This document shows, one piece after another, positions 26,154-36,032 of a stretch of 64,000 nucleotides of DNA. The notes under the pieces are model-generated. The model searched no databases, had not been told where the DNA came from, and saw only the letters and a list, made by a program, of their open reading frames with translations. The position numbers and the translations under genes are program-made. The DNA is from an uncultured Actinomycetes bacterium (GTDB lineage Bacteria > Actinomycetota > Actinomycetes > Mycobacteriales > Nakamurellaceae). Positions within the stretch are counted from its first letter, which is position 1; the number at the start of each line of letters is the position of its first letter. The stretch is from the NCBI GenBank assembly GCA_937926105.1, contig CALANS010000210.1, forward strand, positions 1 to 64,000, read 5' to 3'.

Positions 26154-27548
26154 ATGGGTGATCCAGTGATGCCGGCGGCCGGTCCGGATGCGCCGGGTGG
26201 TGCCGGTGCGTTCACGGACGGCAGCGCCGTGGCCGGTCTGATCGACTACTTGGCGGCATCCCCGTCACCGTTTCACGCCTGCGCGACGTCGGCGCGGCTG
26301 CTGGCGTCGGCCGGCTTCACGGCGGTGACGGAAACCAATGCGTTCCCCACGGATCCCGGCCGGTACTACCTGATCCGGGGCGGATCGCTGGTGGCGTGGT
26401 CCAGCGAGTGGGCGGCCGGGCCGGCGACGCCGATGCGGGTGGTGGGTGCGCACACCGACAGCCCGAACCTGCGGATCAAGCCGCAGCCCGGCCTGACGCG
26501 CGCCGGCTGGCAGCAGCTCGGCGTCGAGGTCTACGGCGGTCCGTTGCTGAACTCGTGGCTGGATCGGGACCTGGGGATCTCCGGCCGGATCTCGGTGCGC
26601 GCTCCCGCGGTGGCCGGAAGCGATTGCCGGGCAGCGGGTGTCGACCCGGCAGGAGTCGCAACGGTACTGGTGCGGGTCGACGAGCCGGTGCTGCGGGTCC
26701 CGCAGCTGGCGATCCACCTCGACCGGGCCGTCACCACCGATGGGGTCAAGCTCAACGCCCAGCAGCACCTGGCGCCGATCTGGGGCATCGGTAGCGACGC
26801 GCCCGATCTGGCGGCGTTCCTGGCCGACCGGATCGGGGTCGAGACGGCCGACGTGCTCGGCTGGGACCTGATGACCCACGACACGGCGCCGGCGCGCCGG
26901 ATCGGGGCTCGCGGCGAGTTCGTGGCCGGAGGCCGGATGGACAATCTGGCCACCAGCTTCGCGGGCACCCGGGCACTCATCGAGGCGGTGTCCGCGGGCG
27001 AGCCGTCGTCACCGCTGGTTCCGGTGCTGGTGCTCTTCGACCATGAGGAGGTCGGCAGCACCTCCGAGCGCGGCGCGAACTCCGACCTGCTGCCGGCCAC
27101 GGTCGAGCGCATCGTCACCGCCGCGGGCGGTACCCGGGAGGATTACCTGCGCGCGATGGCCGGCAGCGTCGTCGCCTCCGGCGACATGGCGCACGCCACC
27201 CACCCGAACTACGCGGAATTGCACGAGCCCGCGCACCAGATCGGCATCGACAAGGGCCCGGTGCTGAAGATCAACAGCCAGCTCCGATACGCCACCGGGG
27301 CGCCGGGTGCGGCGGCCTTCGCGCTGGCCTGCGAGCAGGCGGGCGTGCCGATGCAGCGCTTCGTGATGCGCTCGGACCTGCCGTGCGGATCGACCGTGGG
27401 TCCGCTGACGGCTGCCCACACCGGCGCCCAGACGGTCGATTTCGGCGCCGCCATGTTGTCGATGCACTCCGCGCGGGAGCTGGTGGGTGCCGCCGATCAG
27501 GACCGGTACGTCGCTGCGCTCACGGCATTCCTGTCGCCGGCCGGCTGA
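26154..27548 (+). CDS. M18-family aspartyl aminopeptidase
   Basis: A 464-residue cytosolic zinc aminopeptidase. Metal and catalytic motifs are in order: HTDSPNLRIKP (His), GGRMDNLATSF (bridging Asp), FDHEEVGSTSERGA (catalytic and metal Glu), SGDMAHATHPNY (Asp) and TAAHTGAQTVDFG (His). The N-terminal LIDYLAASPSPFHACA is the M18 opening. Start choices are ATG 26154, GTG 26145 overlapping the preceding stop (GTGA), or ATG 26169; about 430 residues is usual. The enzyme removes N-terminal acidic residues from peptides and normally forms dodecamers. Confidence 0.92.
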   Translation: MGDPVMPAAGPDAPGGAGAFTDGSAVAGLIDYLAASPSPFHACATSARLLASAGFTAVTETNAFPTDPGRYYLIRGGSLVAWSSEWAAGPATPMRVVGAHTDSPNLRIKPQPGLTRAGWQQLGVEVYGGPLLNSWLDRDLGISGRISVRAPAVAGSDCRAAGVDPAGVATVLVRVDEPVLRVPQLAIHLDRAVTTDGVKLNAQQHLAPIWGIGSDAPDLAAFLADRIGVETADVLGWDLMTHDTAPARRIGARGEFVAGGRMDNLATSFAGTRALIEAVSAGEPSSPLVPVLVLFDHEEVGSTSERGANSDLLPATVERIVTAAGGTREDYLRAMAGSVVASGDMAHATHPNYAELHEPAHQIGIDKGPVLKINSQLRYATGAPGAAAFALACEQAGVPMQRFVMRSDLPCGSTVGPLTAAHTGAQTVDFGAAMLSMHSARELVGAADQDRYVAALTAFLSPAG

Positions 27549-27599
27549 CGCCGTTCCGGCTCGTCGGAGACGCCCCGTCGACCCCCGGATGCACGCATG

Positions 27600-27635
27600 T
27601 CCCGGGTGCTGCACCACGCGGCGCAGCACCCGGGA
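27600..27635. terminator. Bidirectional hairpin terminator between convergent genes
   Basis: Thirteen-base perfect arms, TCCCGGGTGCTGC (27600-27612) and its complement (27623-27635), enclose a 10-base loop. It sits between the convergent aminopeptidase and SLH-protein genes. There is no T-run, as is common for terminators in this phylum. Confidence 0.75.
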
Positions 27636-27653
27636 CGCGGTGTCCGGGACGGA

Positions 27654-29132
27654 TCAGACGGTGCCAGGCCGGGCGTACATGGTGGAGTACCGGTGAATCC
27701 AGGCGGCCATCACCTGGCGGGTCACCGGCGTGACCGGCTGGAACTCACCGCCCACGTAGCCCTGCGAGATGCCCTGCACCTGGAACCAGGAGATGGCGCC
27801 GCAGAACTGGTAGTCCGCCGGCACGTCTGGGAACGGGCCCTCGGTGCCCGTGCAGTCCGGCGCATCCTCGCCCTGGGTCAACCGATACAGGAACGCGGCG
27901 ACACCCTGCCGGGCGATATTGGAGTGCGGGTGGAATGAGCCGTCGGTAAAGCCGGCGGTGATTCCCTGGTCCTTCAGCCACGCGATGTCGCCGCAGAACT
28001 GGTTGCTCACGAGGACATCGGTGAATGGCTGGCTGGCACAGGTCGGATCACTGGCGTCGGGGTTGGCAAACCGGTACAGGAATGCCGCCATCCACTCGCG
28101 GGAGGTCTGCCAACTCGGCTTGTAAACCGTTCCATCGCCATAGCCCTTGGTGATGCCACCAATCTTCAGCCACAGGATGTCGTGGCAGAACGGGTTGGAA
28201 TTGTCGACGTCGGTGAACGGGTTGCAGTCGGTGAGGGCAGCGTTCGGGCCGACGGTGGCCTTGGCCAGGTCAGCGGTGGCCAGCGTGTTGCCCAGCAGCG
28301 AGACATGCAGTGCGCTGACGGTCAGCACACCGCTCGCGGTGTTCTGGTAGTTCGACGTCAGGGCGACGACGCCGGCCAGCGTCGTGCTCAGCAGGGTGAT
28401 CAGCGGGTTCAGCAAACCGAGCGGATCCCCGGTGTAGTCGGTCAGGGCCTGGACGATCGCCGGCAGCAGCGGCTGGTTGACGCCCGAGGGCACGTCCACC
28501 GGCAGGTCGATCGTGCCGAGCAGGCCGCTCAGCAGCGTGACGTGCACCATCAGCCCCGCGATGGTCCCCGTGCCCTGCTGTGAGCCCGGCGTTCCCTCGT
28601 CGTACGCGTTGGCGGTCAGCGCATCCGCTGTCAGCGTCACCGAGGCGACCGTCGACAGCAGGCTGCCGACGCCCGGGATCTGCGCCAGGTCGATCGTGAC
28701 GCCACCCGTGCCGTTACCGGTCAGGGTGCAATTCTTGCCCTGGTCGCCGACCTCGACGGTGCCGCCGGGGGAGGCGATGCCGGCGCAGGCGTAGGAGGAT
28801 CCGTCGATGTCCGCCTCGGCCACCTCGGACAGCGCACCGGCCGCCAGGAAGTCCTGGCCGCCGAGCAGGGCAAGTGCGGGCGTGCTCCGGACGGGGTAGA
28901 TGGAATCAGTGCCGTCGTTGTCCGCGGTGGTGCCGCCGTTGGCGGACACCTGCAAGGTCAGCGCCCCGGACGCCAGCGCCAGGTTGACGGATTGGGCACT
29001 GGCGTGTGCCTCCGGGCCGGCGGCCGGGGCAGCGAAGCTGGCGGGCGCTCCGGCGACCAGCAGCGCGCCTGCGGTGACGGCGACGCCAAGCCTCCGGATT
29101 CCCGCGTGACGGCGTGGATGGGTTTGTCTCAT
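27654..29132 (-). CDS. Secreted protein with three cysteine-bearing S-layer homology repeats
   Basis: A 492-residue exported protein. The signal peptide is RRLGVAVTAGALLVAGAPAS then FA, with cleavage near 34. Residues 40-300 form a Val/Thr/Ser/Gly-rich beta-type domain I do not recognise, with one CxxxxxxxxxxC-like pair (YACAGIAS, KNCTLTG). Residues about 300-485 contain three SLH repeats: NPFTDVDNSNPFCHDILWL, QPFTDVLVSNQFCGDIAWL and GPFPDVPADYQFCGAISWF, each followed by GIxxGYxDGxxxP and a helical RxxxAAFLYR. Every repeat carries a Cys before and one inside the first helix, suggesting repeat-specific disulfides. SLH repeats usually bind cell-wall polymers. Confidence 0.85.
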   Translation of the reverse strand: MRQTHPRRHAGIRRLGVAVTAGALLVAGAPASFAAPAAGPEAHASAQSVNLALASGALTLQVSANGGTTADNDGTDSIYPVRSTPALALLGGQDFLAAGALSEVAEADIDGSSYACAGIASPGGTVEVGDQGKNCTLTGNGTGGVTIDLAQIPGVGSLLSTVASVTLTADALTANAYDEGTPGSQQGTGTIAGLMVHVTLLSGLLGTIDLPVDVPSGVNQPLLPAIVQALTDYTGDPLGLLNPLITLLSTTLAGVVALTSNYQNTASGVLTVSALHVSLLGNTLATADLAKATVGPNAALTDCNPFTDVDNSNPFCHDILWLKIGGITKGYGDGTVYKPSWQTSREWMAAFLYRFANPDASDPTCASQPFTDVLVSNQFCGDIAWLKDQGITAGFTDGSFHPHSNIARQGVAAFLYRLTQGEDAPDCTGTEGPFPDVPADYQFCGAISWFQVQGISQGYVGGEFQPVTPVTRQVMAAWIHRYSTMYARPGTV

Positions 29133-30939
<1,807 letters not shown>

Positions 30940-30995
30940 CGCGGCGGGCTACACCTCGCGGTCGAGCTGGTAGCGGGCGATCAGGGTCTCCGTGG

Positions 30996-31526
30996 TCAGG
31001 CCACCATCAGCATGGCCAGCACCGCGGTGTCCGCGTCGGCGTTCGGGTCGACGCCCGACCGGGACACCATGCTGGTGATGGTGCCGTCCCGGCCGGCCTC
31101 GATCCAGCCCGCCCGGTGGTCCAACCCCAGATAGGGCAACCCCGGCAGCAACACGCATCCGGAGGCGACCTCCGTGACCTCGGGCAGCGAGGGTCGGGTT
31201 TCCGACGGCGGATGCAACACCAGCAGCCCCGGGGGCTGCGGATCGGCGAACTGCCCCGGCTCGAGCGGATGCTCGCCGCCGAAGGTGCCCTCGGCCATCA
31301 CCAGCCCAACCGCGTCGGCCGGCGGATCGTCCGGCACGTCCTCCCGGACCCGGAAGACCGTGGTGGTGGGCAGCAGACCAGGCACCGCGGCGACCCGCAC
31401 CGCCAGCAGCAACACCCGCACCCATTCCAGGGTCGAGGACGGCCACCGGCCGGACAGCAGGAACCCGCTCAGCGTGCCCTGCGACTGCAGCGGCGAAACC
31501 TCGACCTGGCAGACACCCTCGTTCAT
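30996..31526 (-). CDS. Hypothetical protein, 176 residues
   Basis: A 176-residue protein starting MNEGVCQVEVSPLQSQGTLS, with no signal peptide or clear membrane helix apart from a hydrophobic stretch (VRVLLLAVRVAAVPGLL). I recognise no motif. The frame is kept because its minus-strand codon positions show strong third-base G/C bias and no competing frame fits. It is convergent with argG (56-base gap). A CIRCE-like inverted repeat lies 52 bases upstream of its start. Confidence 0.6.
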   Translation of the reverse strand: MNEGVCQVEVSPLQSQGTLSGFLLSGRWPSSTLEWVRVLLLAVRVAAVPGLLPTTTVFRVREDVPDDPPADAVGLVMAEGTFGGEHPLEPGQFADPQPPGLLVLHPPSETRPSLPEVTEVASGCVLLPGLPYLGLDHRAGWIEAGRDGTITSMVSRSGVDPNADADTAVLAMLMVA

Positions 31527-31577
31527 GGCTTCCTCCGCCCTGACCGTGCCCTGTCTCGATCATGGACTGGGTTCCCG

Positions 31578-31605
31578 TTAGCACTCAAGATCATCCGAGT
31601 GCCAA
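31578..31605. promoter_or_regulatory. CIRCE-like inverted repeat (possible HrcA operator)
   Basis: TTAGCACTC (31578-31586), ten bases, then GAGTGCCAA (31597-31605). The consensus HrcA operator is TTAGCACTC-N9-GAGTGCTAA, so this copy has one mismatch and a spacer one base too long. It is upstream of the hypothetical gene at 30996-31526 and of the small membrane-protein gene at 31735. No chaperone gene is near. Confidence 0.35.
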
Positions 31606-31734
31606 CAGCCCGATCGGCGTGCGGCACCGCGCTGCCGGTAACGGGATTGGCGCCGACCTGGAACCGTCCGGTGACCGGACCGCCACCGCGCCGTGATCGG
31701 CCGTCACCGACCGTGACGCCGGTGATTTGGTTGA

Positions 31735-31932
31735 ATGGGGGCCATGGCCAGCCCAGACCGGCCCGATGAGGGCCATATCGCCGACACCGGGATGTTCCAG
31801 CGATTCGTCGCGCACGAGCAGGAGATGGAGCAGCGGGAGCCGGATCGGTCGGCGCCCCGGTGGGCGCTGCCGACCGCGATCGTGCTGTTCGTGGTGTTGG
31901 CCGCAATCGTGGTCTGGCTGCTCGTGCGCTGA
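31735..31932 (+). CDS. Small single-helix membrane protein, 65 residues
   Basis: A short protein with a charged, acidic N-terminal half (DEGHIADTGMFQRFVAHEQE) and one C-terminal transmembrane helix, WALPTAIVLFVVLAAIVVWL, ending in VR. ATG 31735 and ATG 31744 are both possible starts. Function unknown. It is convergent with the TPM-domain gene, and copy 2 of the hairpin element begins 32 bases after its stop. Confidence 0.65.
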   Translation: MGAMASPDRPDEGHIADTGMFQRFVAHEQEMEQREPDRSAPRWALPTAIVLFVVLAAIVVWLLVR

Positions 31933-31964
31933 CGCTGCGGCGGCCGACGGTCCGCGGCGACGTG

Positions 31965-32051
31965 CCTGATTTTCTGCCCCTGGATGGCACCACGATCACG
32001 GCGACCTGCGGAAACGCGCGCGCCGGCGAATCTGGCGGCAGAATTTCAGGC
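31965..32051. repeat. Intergenic hairpin element, copy 2 (shortened, imperfect arms)
   Basis: Left arm begins GCCTGATTTTCTGCCCCTGGA (31965-31985 region) and the right arm ends GGCAGAATTTCAGGC (to 32051). The central GACCTGCG is at 32003-32010. Relative to copies 1 and 3, both half-lengths are 11 bases shorter, so the core stays central. It lies between convergent genes, ten bases before the TPM-gene stop, and shares a GGACCCG outer flank with copy 1. Confidence 0.75.
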
Positions 32052-32061
32052 TTGGACCCGG

Positions 32062-33264
32062 CTAGAACTTCCGGCTGCGGCCTCCGCCCCCGGAGGAGCG
32101 CCGAGATGACCCTCCGGAGGAGCGCCGAGATGACCCGCCGAACGACCGGCGCGAGGATCCGCCGGATGACCGGCGCGAGGATCCGCCCCAGGCGCGGCGG
32201 GACGACCCGCCGCCCGAGCCGCCGGACCAGCCCCCGGATCGGCGCGATCCGCTGCCGGACCAGCCGCCCCAGGTTGAGCGGCGCCGCGAGTTCCAGGAGC
32301 TGCCTGTCCAGGAAGCATCGTCGTATCCGTCGTTGTATCCGTCACCGTTGTACCCGTCGTCGTACCCGCCGCCGCTGGCCTTGCGGTACCACTGCCACAG
32401 CAGTGACCCGACTACCAGGATGATCAATAGCACCAGCCAGCCGGTCGGCATCGAGCCGCTGGAGTCCGCCGAGGCTCCGGTGTCGTCGGTGTCGTCGGAA
32501 TCGGAGCCCGCTGCATTCCCGTTGTCGGCGGCCGGATTCGGCAGCGTGCCGAGAATCGCCTGGTGCACCGTCTGGATGCCGGCCAGGAACCCCCCGGCCC
32601 AGTCGTCCTGCCGGAAGTCCTCTGCCATGGCGTCGTAGATGGCATCCGACGCGGGGTCGACCAGGTCGTACGCCGAGTCGCCGTAGTAGGTGCCGATCTC
32701 CCGGCTCTGCACGCCGAGCGCCAGGATCACCGCATCGGGATACCAACCCGCCCCCGTCCAGGCGGCCCGCTCGCCCAGGGCGTGCAGGTCGTCCTCCAGC
32801 GGTCCGGGGTCGGCGGGTGTGGTGACGACGAACACCCGGTAGCCATGGATCCGCTCGACCGCCCGGACCAGTTGCTCCTCCTGCGCTCTGGTCAGCACGC
32901 CGGCGTCGTCCACCACCAGCGGGCTGCCCGCGGTCGGGCCGGTCGCGTTGGTGCCGGTTGAGTCGCTGCCGGTCGCGTTGGTGCCGGTTGCTTCGGGCAC
33001 TGCGACCCTCGCCGCGGTGCCGGTCGAGCCGGTTGCGGCGCTGCTGTCGGCCGCGATCGCCGTTCCCGTGGCGTCCGCGGTGGATCCGGGTGCCGCAGCG
33101 GCGACCCCCGTCACCGCTATCCCCAGCAGCACGGTGCCCAGGAGGCCGGCCAGCACCGCCCTGGCCCATTGCCCGGCCGGACCGATTGAGCCGACAGGCC
33201 CGATTGAGCCCGCCGATATGTGCCCGACACGTGACCCACCCCGATGCCCCCGCATTCGGTTCAC
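32062..33264 (-). CDS. TPM-domain (YgcG/Psb32-like) membrane protein with Ser-Arg-Gly repeats
   Basis: A 400-residue protein. A signal or anchor helix (RAVLAGLLGTVLLGIAVTGV) is followed by an Ala/Thr-rich spacer with repeated ATGTNATGSDSTGTN-like units. The TPM domain (about 118-240) is LVVDDAGVLTRAQEEQLVRA through YRVFVVTTPADPG and TYYGDSAYDLVDPASDAIYD. A second helix, PTGWLVLLIILVVGSLLWQW, precedes a C-terminal tail of GYxDGY and GGSSRRSxG repeats. TPM proteins are often phosphatase-like or assembly factors at membranes. The start may be ATG 33264 or the next ATG nine bases on. Its stop directly abuts hairpin copy 2. Confidence 0.8.
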   Translation of the reverse strand: MNRMRGHRGGSRVGHISAGSIGPVGSIGPAGQWARAVLAGLLGTVLLGIAVTGVAAAAPGSTADATGTAIAADSSAATGSTGTAARVAVPEATGTNATGSDSTGTNATGPTAGSPLVVDDAGVLTRAQEEQLVRAVERIHGYRVFVVTTPADPGPLEDDLHALGERAAWTGAGWYPDAVILALGVQSREIGTYYGDSAYDLVDPASDAIYDAMAEDFRQDDWAGGFLAGIQTVHQAILGTLPNPAADNGNAAGSDSDDTDDTGASADSSGSMPTGWLVLLIILVVGSLLWQWYRKASGGGYDDGYNGDGYNDGYDDASWTGSSWNSRRRSTWGGWSGSGSRRSGGWSGGSGGGSSRRAWGGSSRRSSGGSSRRSFGGSSRRSSGGSSRRSSGGGGRSRKF

Positions 33265-33300
33265 TGTAGGGGGCGGAACCGCCCGTCGGGCTGGAACGGT

Positions 33301-33840
33301 TCAGCGAGTGCTGGACACCGGGTCGGACGGCAGCGGTTTGCCGCCCACTCCGATGACCCACCACACGGCGCCGAACCCGGTATCGCCCTGCCCAGCGAGT
33401 TGACCCGCCCGCACATCCGACACGAAGTAATACAGCGGCCAGCCGCCGTAGGTGACCTGCAGCGTGCCGTCGTTCCGGTCGGCGGTGCCGATCAGCGCGG
33501 CGTCCACCCCGGGCCCGGCGATTGCGTGGTCGGTCACGGTCAGCGGCGGCCAGGCGGCGGCGCACTGGTCGTAGCAGGTGGAAGAGCCGTGCCGGTCGGC
33601 GTCCCACAAGTACAGTGCCCGACCCGAGTCGTCGGTCAGATAGGTGCCCGGAATCCCTTGTGCGGTCAGCAAGGTCACGGTTGTCGGCGATCGTGTGGTG
33701 GTCGTTCGGGTGCCGGAGCGGGTCGAACAGGCGGTCAGCGCGGTGACCAGGACGGCGGTGACGAACACGGCCAGGACGCGGGTCGCGCGGGCTGTCCGGG
33801 CAGGACCGGCGCCGCACTGGGGAATCGAGGATGCTGGCAT
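33301..33840 (-). CDS. Lipoprotein with PF03640-type secreted repeats
   Basis: A 179-residue lipoprotein from ATG 33840. The signal ends VLVTALTACS, with lipidation Cys near residue 36. Two repeats of the secreted-repeat family follow: GIPGTYLTDDSGRALYLWDA (with CYDQCAAAWPPL) and GTLQVTYGGWPLYYFVSD then GQGDTGFGAVWWVI. This family is widespread in actinobacteria and its function is undefined. It lies 36 bases downstream of the TPM gene's start on the same strand. Confidence 0.85.
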   Translation of the reverse strand: MPASSIPQCGAGPARTARATRVLAVFVTAVLVTALTACSTRSGTRTTTTRSPTTVTLLTAQGIPGTYLTDDSGRALYLWDADRHGSSTCYDQCAAAWPPLTVTDHAIAGPGVDAALIGTADRNDGTLQVTYGGWPLYYFVSDVRAGQLAGQGDTGFGAVWWVIGVGGKPLPSDPVSSTR

Positions 33841-33850
33841 GGCGACTACT

Positions 33851-33970
33851 AGCCTGACACGCGAGGGTGGATGCCGGGCGCGCGGGCAAGGCCAACCGGC
33901 ATCGGAACACTCAGGGGTGCGCTCCGACGCCAACGCCCGATCCGCGCCCGGCATCCAATACCAGCCTGAC
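33851..33970. repeat. Inverted-repeat element with 8-bp direct-repeat ends
   Basis: Arms 33868-33882 and 33943-33957 are perfect 15-bp inverted repeats (TGGATGCCGGGCGCG outward). They are bracketed by the direct repeat AGCCTGAC at 33851-33858 and 33963-33970, which resembles a target-site duplication. The loop includes another CCGGCATC. It fills most of the 188-base gap between the lipoprotein and Fur-family genes. Confidence 0.6.
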
Positions 33971-34028
33971 GGGTCGGGCGCCGGCCTGTCTCCGTTTCGG
34001 GCAAATCGGGGCCCCGCGCGGGTGGCGC

Positions 34029-34445
34029 CTAGGCCTGCTCCTGGCGGGGGCCGGCCGCGCAGTCGGCGCACACCCCGAACAGCTCCACCTCGTGGTTGAT
34101 GTCGACGAACCCGTACTCCTCGGCCACCGAGCGCGCCCAGCGCTCCACCCCGGGGGCGGTGACCTCCTCGGTCCGGCCACACACTCGGCAGACCAGGTGG
34201 TGGTGATGCGCCGGCTGCCCGCACTGCCGGTACAGCGTCTCCCCGGCCGAATTGCGCAGCGTGTCGACGTCCCCGGCCGTGGCCAGGTCGGCGAGGGTGC
34301 GGTAGACGGTTGCCAGTCCGATGGGCGTACCGGAGTCCCGCAGCGCGGTGTGCAGCTCCTGGGCGGTGACGAACTCGTCGGTGCCCGCCAGCACCTGCAA
34401 CAACGCCGTGCGCTGGCTGGTGGTGCGGCGCGGAGTTGCGACCAT
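34029..34445 (-). CDS. Fur-family metalloregulator (Zur-like)
   Basis: A 138-residue regulator from ATG 34445. Winged-helix region: TTSQRTALLQVLAGTDEFVT then IGLATVYRTLADLATAGDVD. The metal region has HHHHLVCRVCG (His cluster plus CxxC), INHEVELFG and CADC, the second structural-zinc pair. The HHHHLVCRxCGRTEEV block and lack of the Fur-specific HxHDH favour Zur over Fur, but this is not certain. It is divergent from the DUF2020-like lipoprotein, with a 24-bp inverted repeat between them. Confidence 0.85.
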   Translation of the reverse strand: MVATPRRTTSQRTALLQVLAGTDEFVTAQELHTALRDSGTPIGLATVYRTLADLATAGDVDTLRNSAGETLYRQCGQPAHHHHLVCRVCGRTEEVTAPGVERWARSVAEEYGFVDINHEVELFGVCADCAAGPRQEQA

Positions 34446-34538
34446 CGCCCGACCCCTTCCTGCCCGCCGGTTGCCACCCTGGTCCCTGCGTCGCCGGTCC
34501 GCGTCGATCGGCCGTGACGCTGGCACTCCACGCTACCG

Positions 34539-34666
34539 CCGCACGGCGCCCCCTTCTGCCCGCCCGGTCCACGGCGGCGAGCCCGCCGAGCCGGCGCCAG
34601 TACCCTGACTCCGGAACCGGTGCGCAACGCGCCGGGGCCGACCGGGCAGAAGGGGGCGCCGTGCGG
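34539..34666. repeat. 24-bp perfect inverted repeat across the Fur/lipoprotein promoter gap
   Basis: Arms 34539-34562 and 34643-34666 are exact reverse complements (CCGCACGGCGCCCCCTTCTG begins the left arm), with an 80-base spacer. The right arm covers the GTG start chosen for the lipoprotein. The arms are far longer than a normal operator half-site, which suggests an inserted element or a regulatory mRNA stem over the start codon. Confidence 0.8.
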
Positions 34667-35374
34667 GAGGTGCGCCGGGGGGGCCGGCACGGCGAGCGTC
34701 GTCGCCGCTGGGCCGTGGGGAGCGCGGGCATCGCGGTAGCGGTGACGGTGCTGGCGGCGGGCTGCACCTCCACGGCCGGCAGCGCCCCCTCATCCAGCAC
34801 CCCGCCGCGCGAGACCATCACCTCGACCGTCGGCACCTCGACCAGCACCCGGACCGTCACCACGACCCTGGGCACCCTCACCGTGGGGGCGTCGGAACAG
34901 ACCACGGTCACCGCCTCCGCGCCCACGGTCGGACCGCCGCCCGCCACCAAGGAACCGAGGCCGACCCCGGGAACCTGCCCGTACCTGACCAACGACGAGG
35001 TGATGCAGGCCAACGGGCAGCACACCGGGCAGACCTCGCTGATCGCGACCAAGCCCTACCCGGTGTGCGTGTTCACCCGGTCGGATGGGGGCTACCTGGC
35101 CACCACCCGGATCGTGGTGGCCGCGACCGCGGCGGCGGCGGCCGCCGCCGTCGACCAACACGTGCCGCGCGGCACCTCGAACCCGGCGGCGTTGCCCGGC
35201 GGCTGGTCTGGCGGCGCGATGGGCAACCTGGACGGGGTGGAGGGCTACCCGCTGGGTGAGTCGATCTACGCGGTGTCCAAGGGGAAGATCGCGATCATCG
35301 CCATCTCCAACCAGAAGCAGTCCATCAAGGGCCGGCAGATGGTGGAGGACATCATCGCGCACCTGGGCCGGTAG
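34661..35374 (+). CDS. DUF2020-like secreted lipoprotein
   Basis: A 237-residue lipoprotein. GTG 34661 gives a basic N-terminus and a lipobox, VGSAGIAVAVTVLAAGCTST (Cys near residue 34). A Thr/Ser/Pro-rich tether reaches about 105. The domain beginning CPYLTNDEVMQANGQHTGQT with PYPVCVFTRSDGGYLAT resembles the mycobacterial DUF2020 lipoproteins of unknown function. GTG 34670 is an alternative start. The right arm of the 24-bp inverted repeat overlaps the start region. Confidence 0.7.
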   Translation: MREVRRGGRHGERRRRWAVGSAGIAVAVTVLAAGCTSTAGSAPSSSTPPRETITSTVGTSTSTRTVTTTLGTLTVGASEQTTVTASAPTVGPPPATKEPRPTPGTCPYLTNDEVMQANGQHTGQTSLIATKPYPVCVFTRSDGGYLATTRIVVAATAAAAAAAVDQHVPRGTSNPAALPGGWSGGAMGNLDGVEGYPLGESIYAVSKGKIAIIAISNQKQSIKGRQMVEDIIAHLGR

Positions 35375-35434
35375 GGCCCGGTTGGCGGATGTCTGCGGAC
35401 CGGCGCGCCGGGCGGGCGTCGGGCCCGTGGCAGG

Positions 35435-35998
35435 ATGGCGCACGTGACTGATTCCACGTATGGCGACACCTACGCGACCCTGCACACCAACCGCGGCGAC
35501 ATCCGCATCCAGCTGATGCCGTTTCATGCGCCCAAGACCGTGGCCAACTTCGTCGGCCTGGCCACCGGGAGCAAGGAATACCGCACGGAGAATGCCTCCG
35601 GCGGCACATCCGGGCCGTTCTACGACGGCGCGATCTTCCATCGGGTGATCGCCGGCTTCATGATCCAGGGCGGCGATCCGACCGGCACCGGCCGCGGCGG
35701 CCCCGGCTACCAATTCGGTGACGAGTTCCACCCGGAACTGGCCTTCGACCGGCCTTACCTGCTGGCCATGGCCAACGCCGGGCCTGGCACCAACGGCAGC
35801 CAATTTTTCATCACGGTCGGCAAGACCCCGCATTTGAACCGCAAGCACACCATCTTCGGCGAGGTCGCCGACCAGGCCTCCCGGGACGTGGTGGACGCGA
35901 TCGCCTCCACCCGGACCGACCACAGCGACCGCCCGGCCGAGGACGTGGTGATCAACTCCATCACCGTCCAGGACGGTGCCCAGGCGGCCGGCTCCTGA
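35435..35998 (+). CDS. ppiA: Cyclophilin-type peptidyl-prolyl cis-trans isomerase
   Basis: A 187-residue cytoplasmic cyclophilin with the active-site elements ATLHTNRGDIRIQLMPFHAP, FYDGAIFHRVIAGFMIQGGD (catalytic Arg of FHRV), and LAMANAGPGTNGSQFFITVG. It accelerates proline isomerisation in folding proteins. ATG 35435 is used; GTG 35444 is possible. Gene order (cyclophilin, rhomboid, PH-domain, crgA) matches the origin-proximal arrangement in actinobacteria, supporting the PpiA assignment. Confidence 0.93.
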   Translation: MAHVTDSTYGDTYATLHTNRGDIRIQLMPFHAPKTVANFVGLATGSKEYRTENASGGTSGPFYDGAIFHRVIAGFMIQGGDPTGTGRGGPGYQFGDEFHPELAFDRPYLLAMANAGPGTNGSQFFITVGKTPHLNRKHTIFGEVADQASRDVVDAIASTRTDHSDRPAEDVVINSITVQDGAQAAGS

Positions 35999-36032
35999 CC
36001 CTGTGCCCCGCCGTCGCCGGACGGAGCGATCG

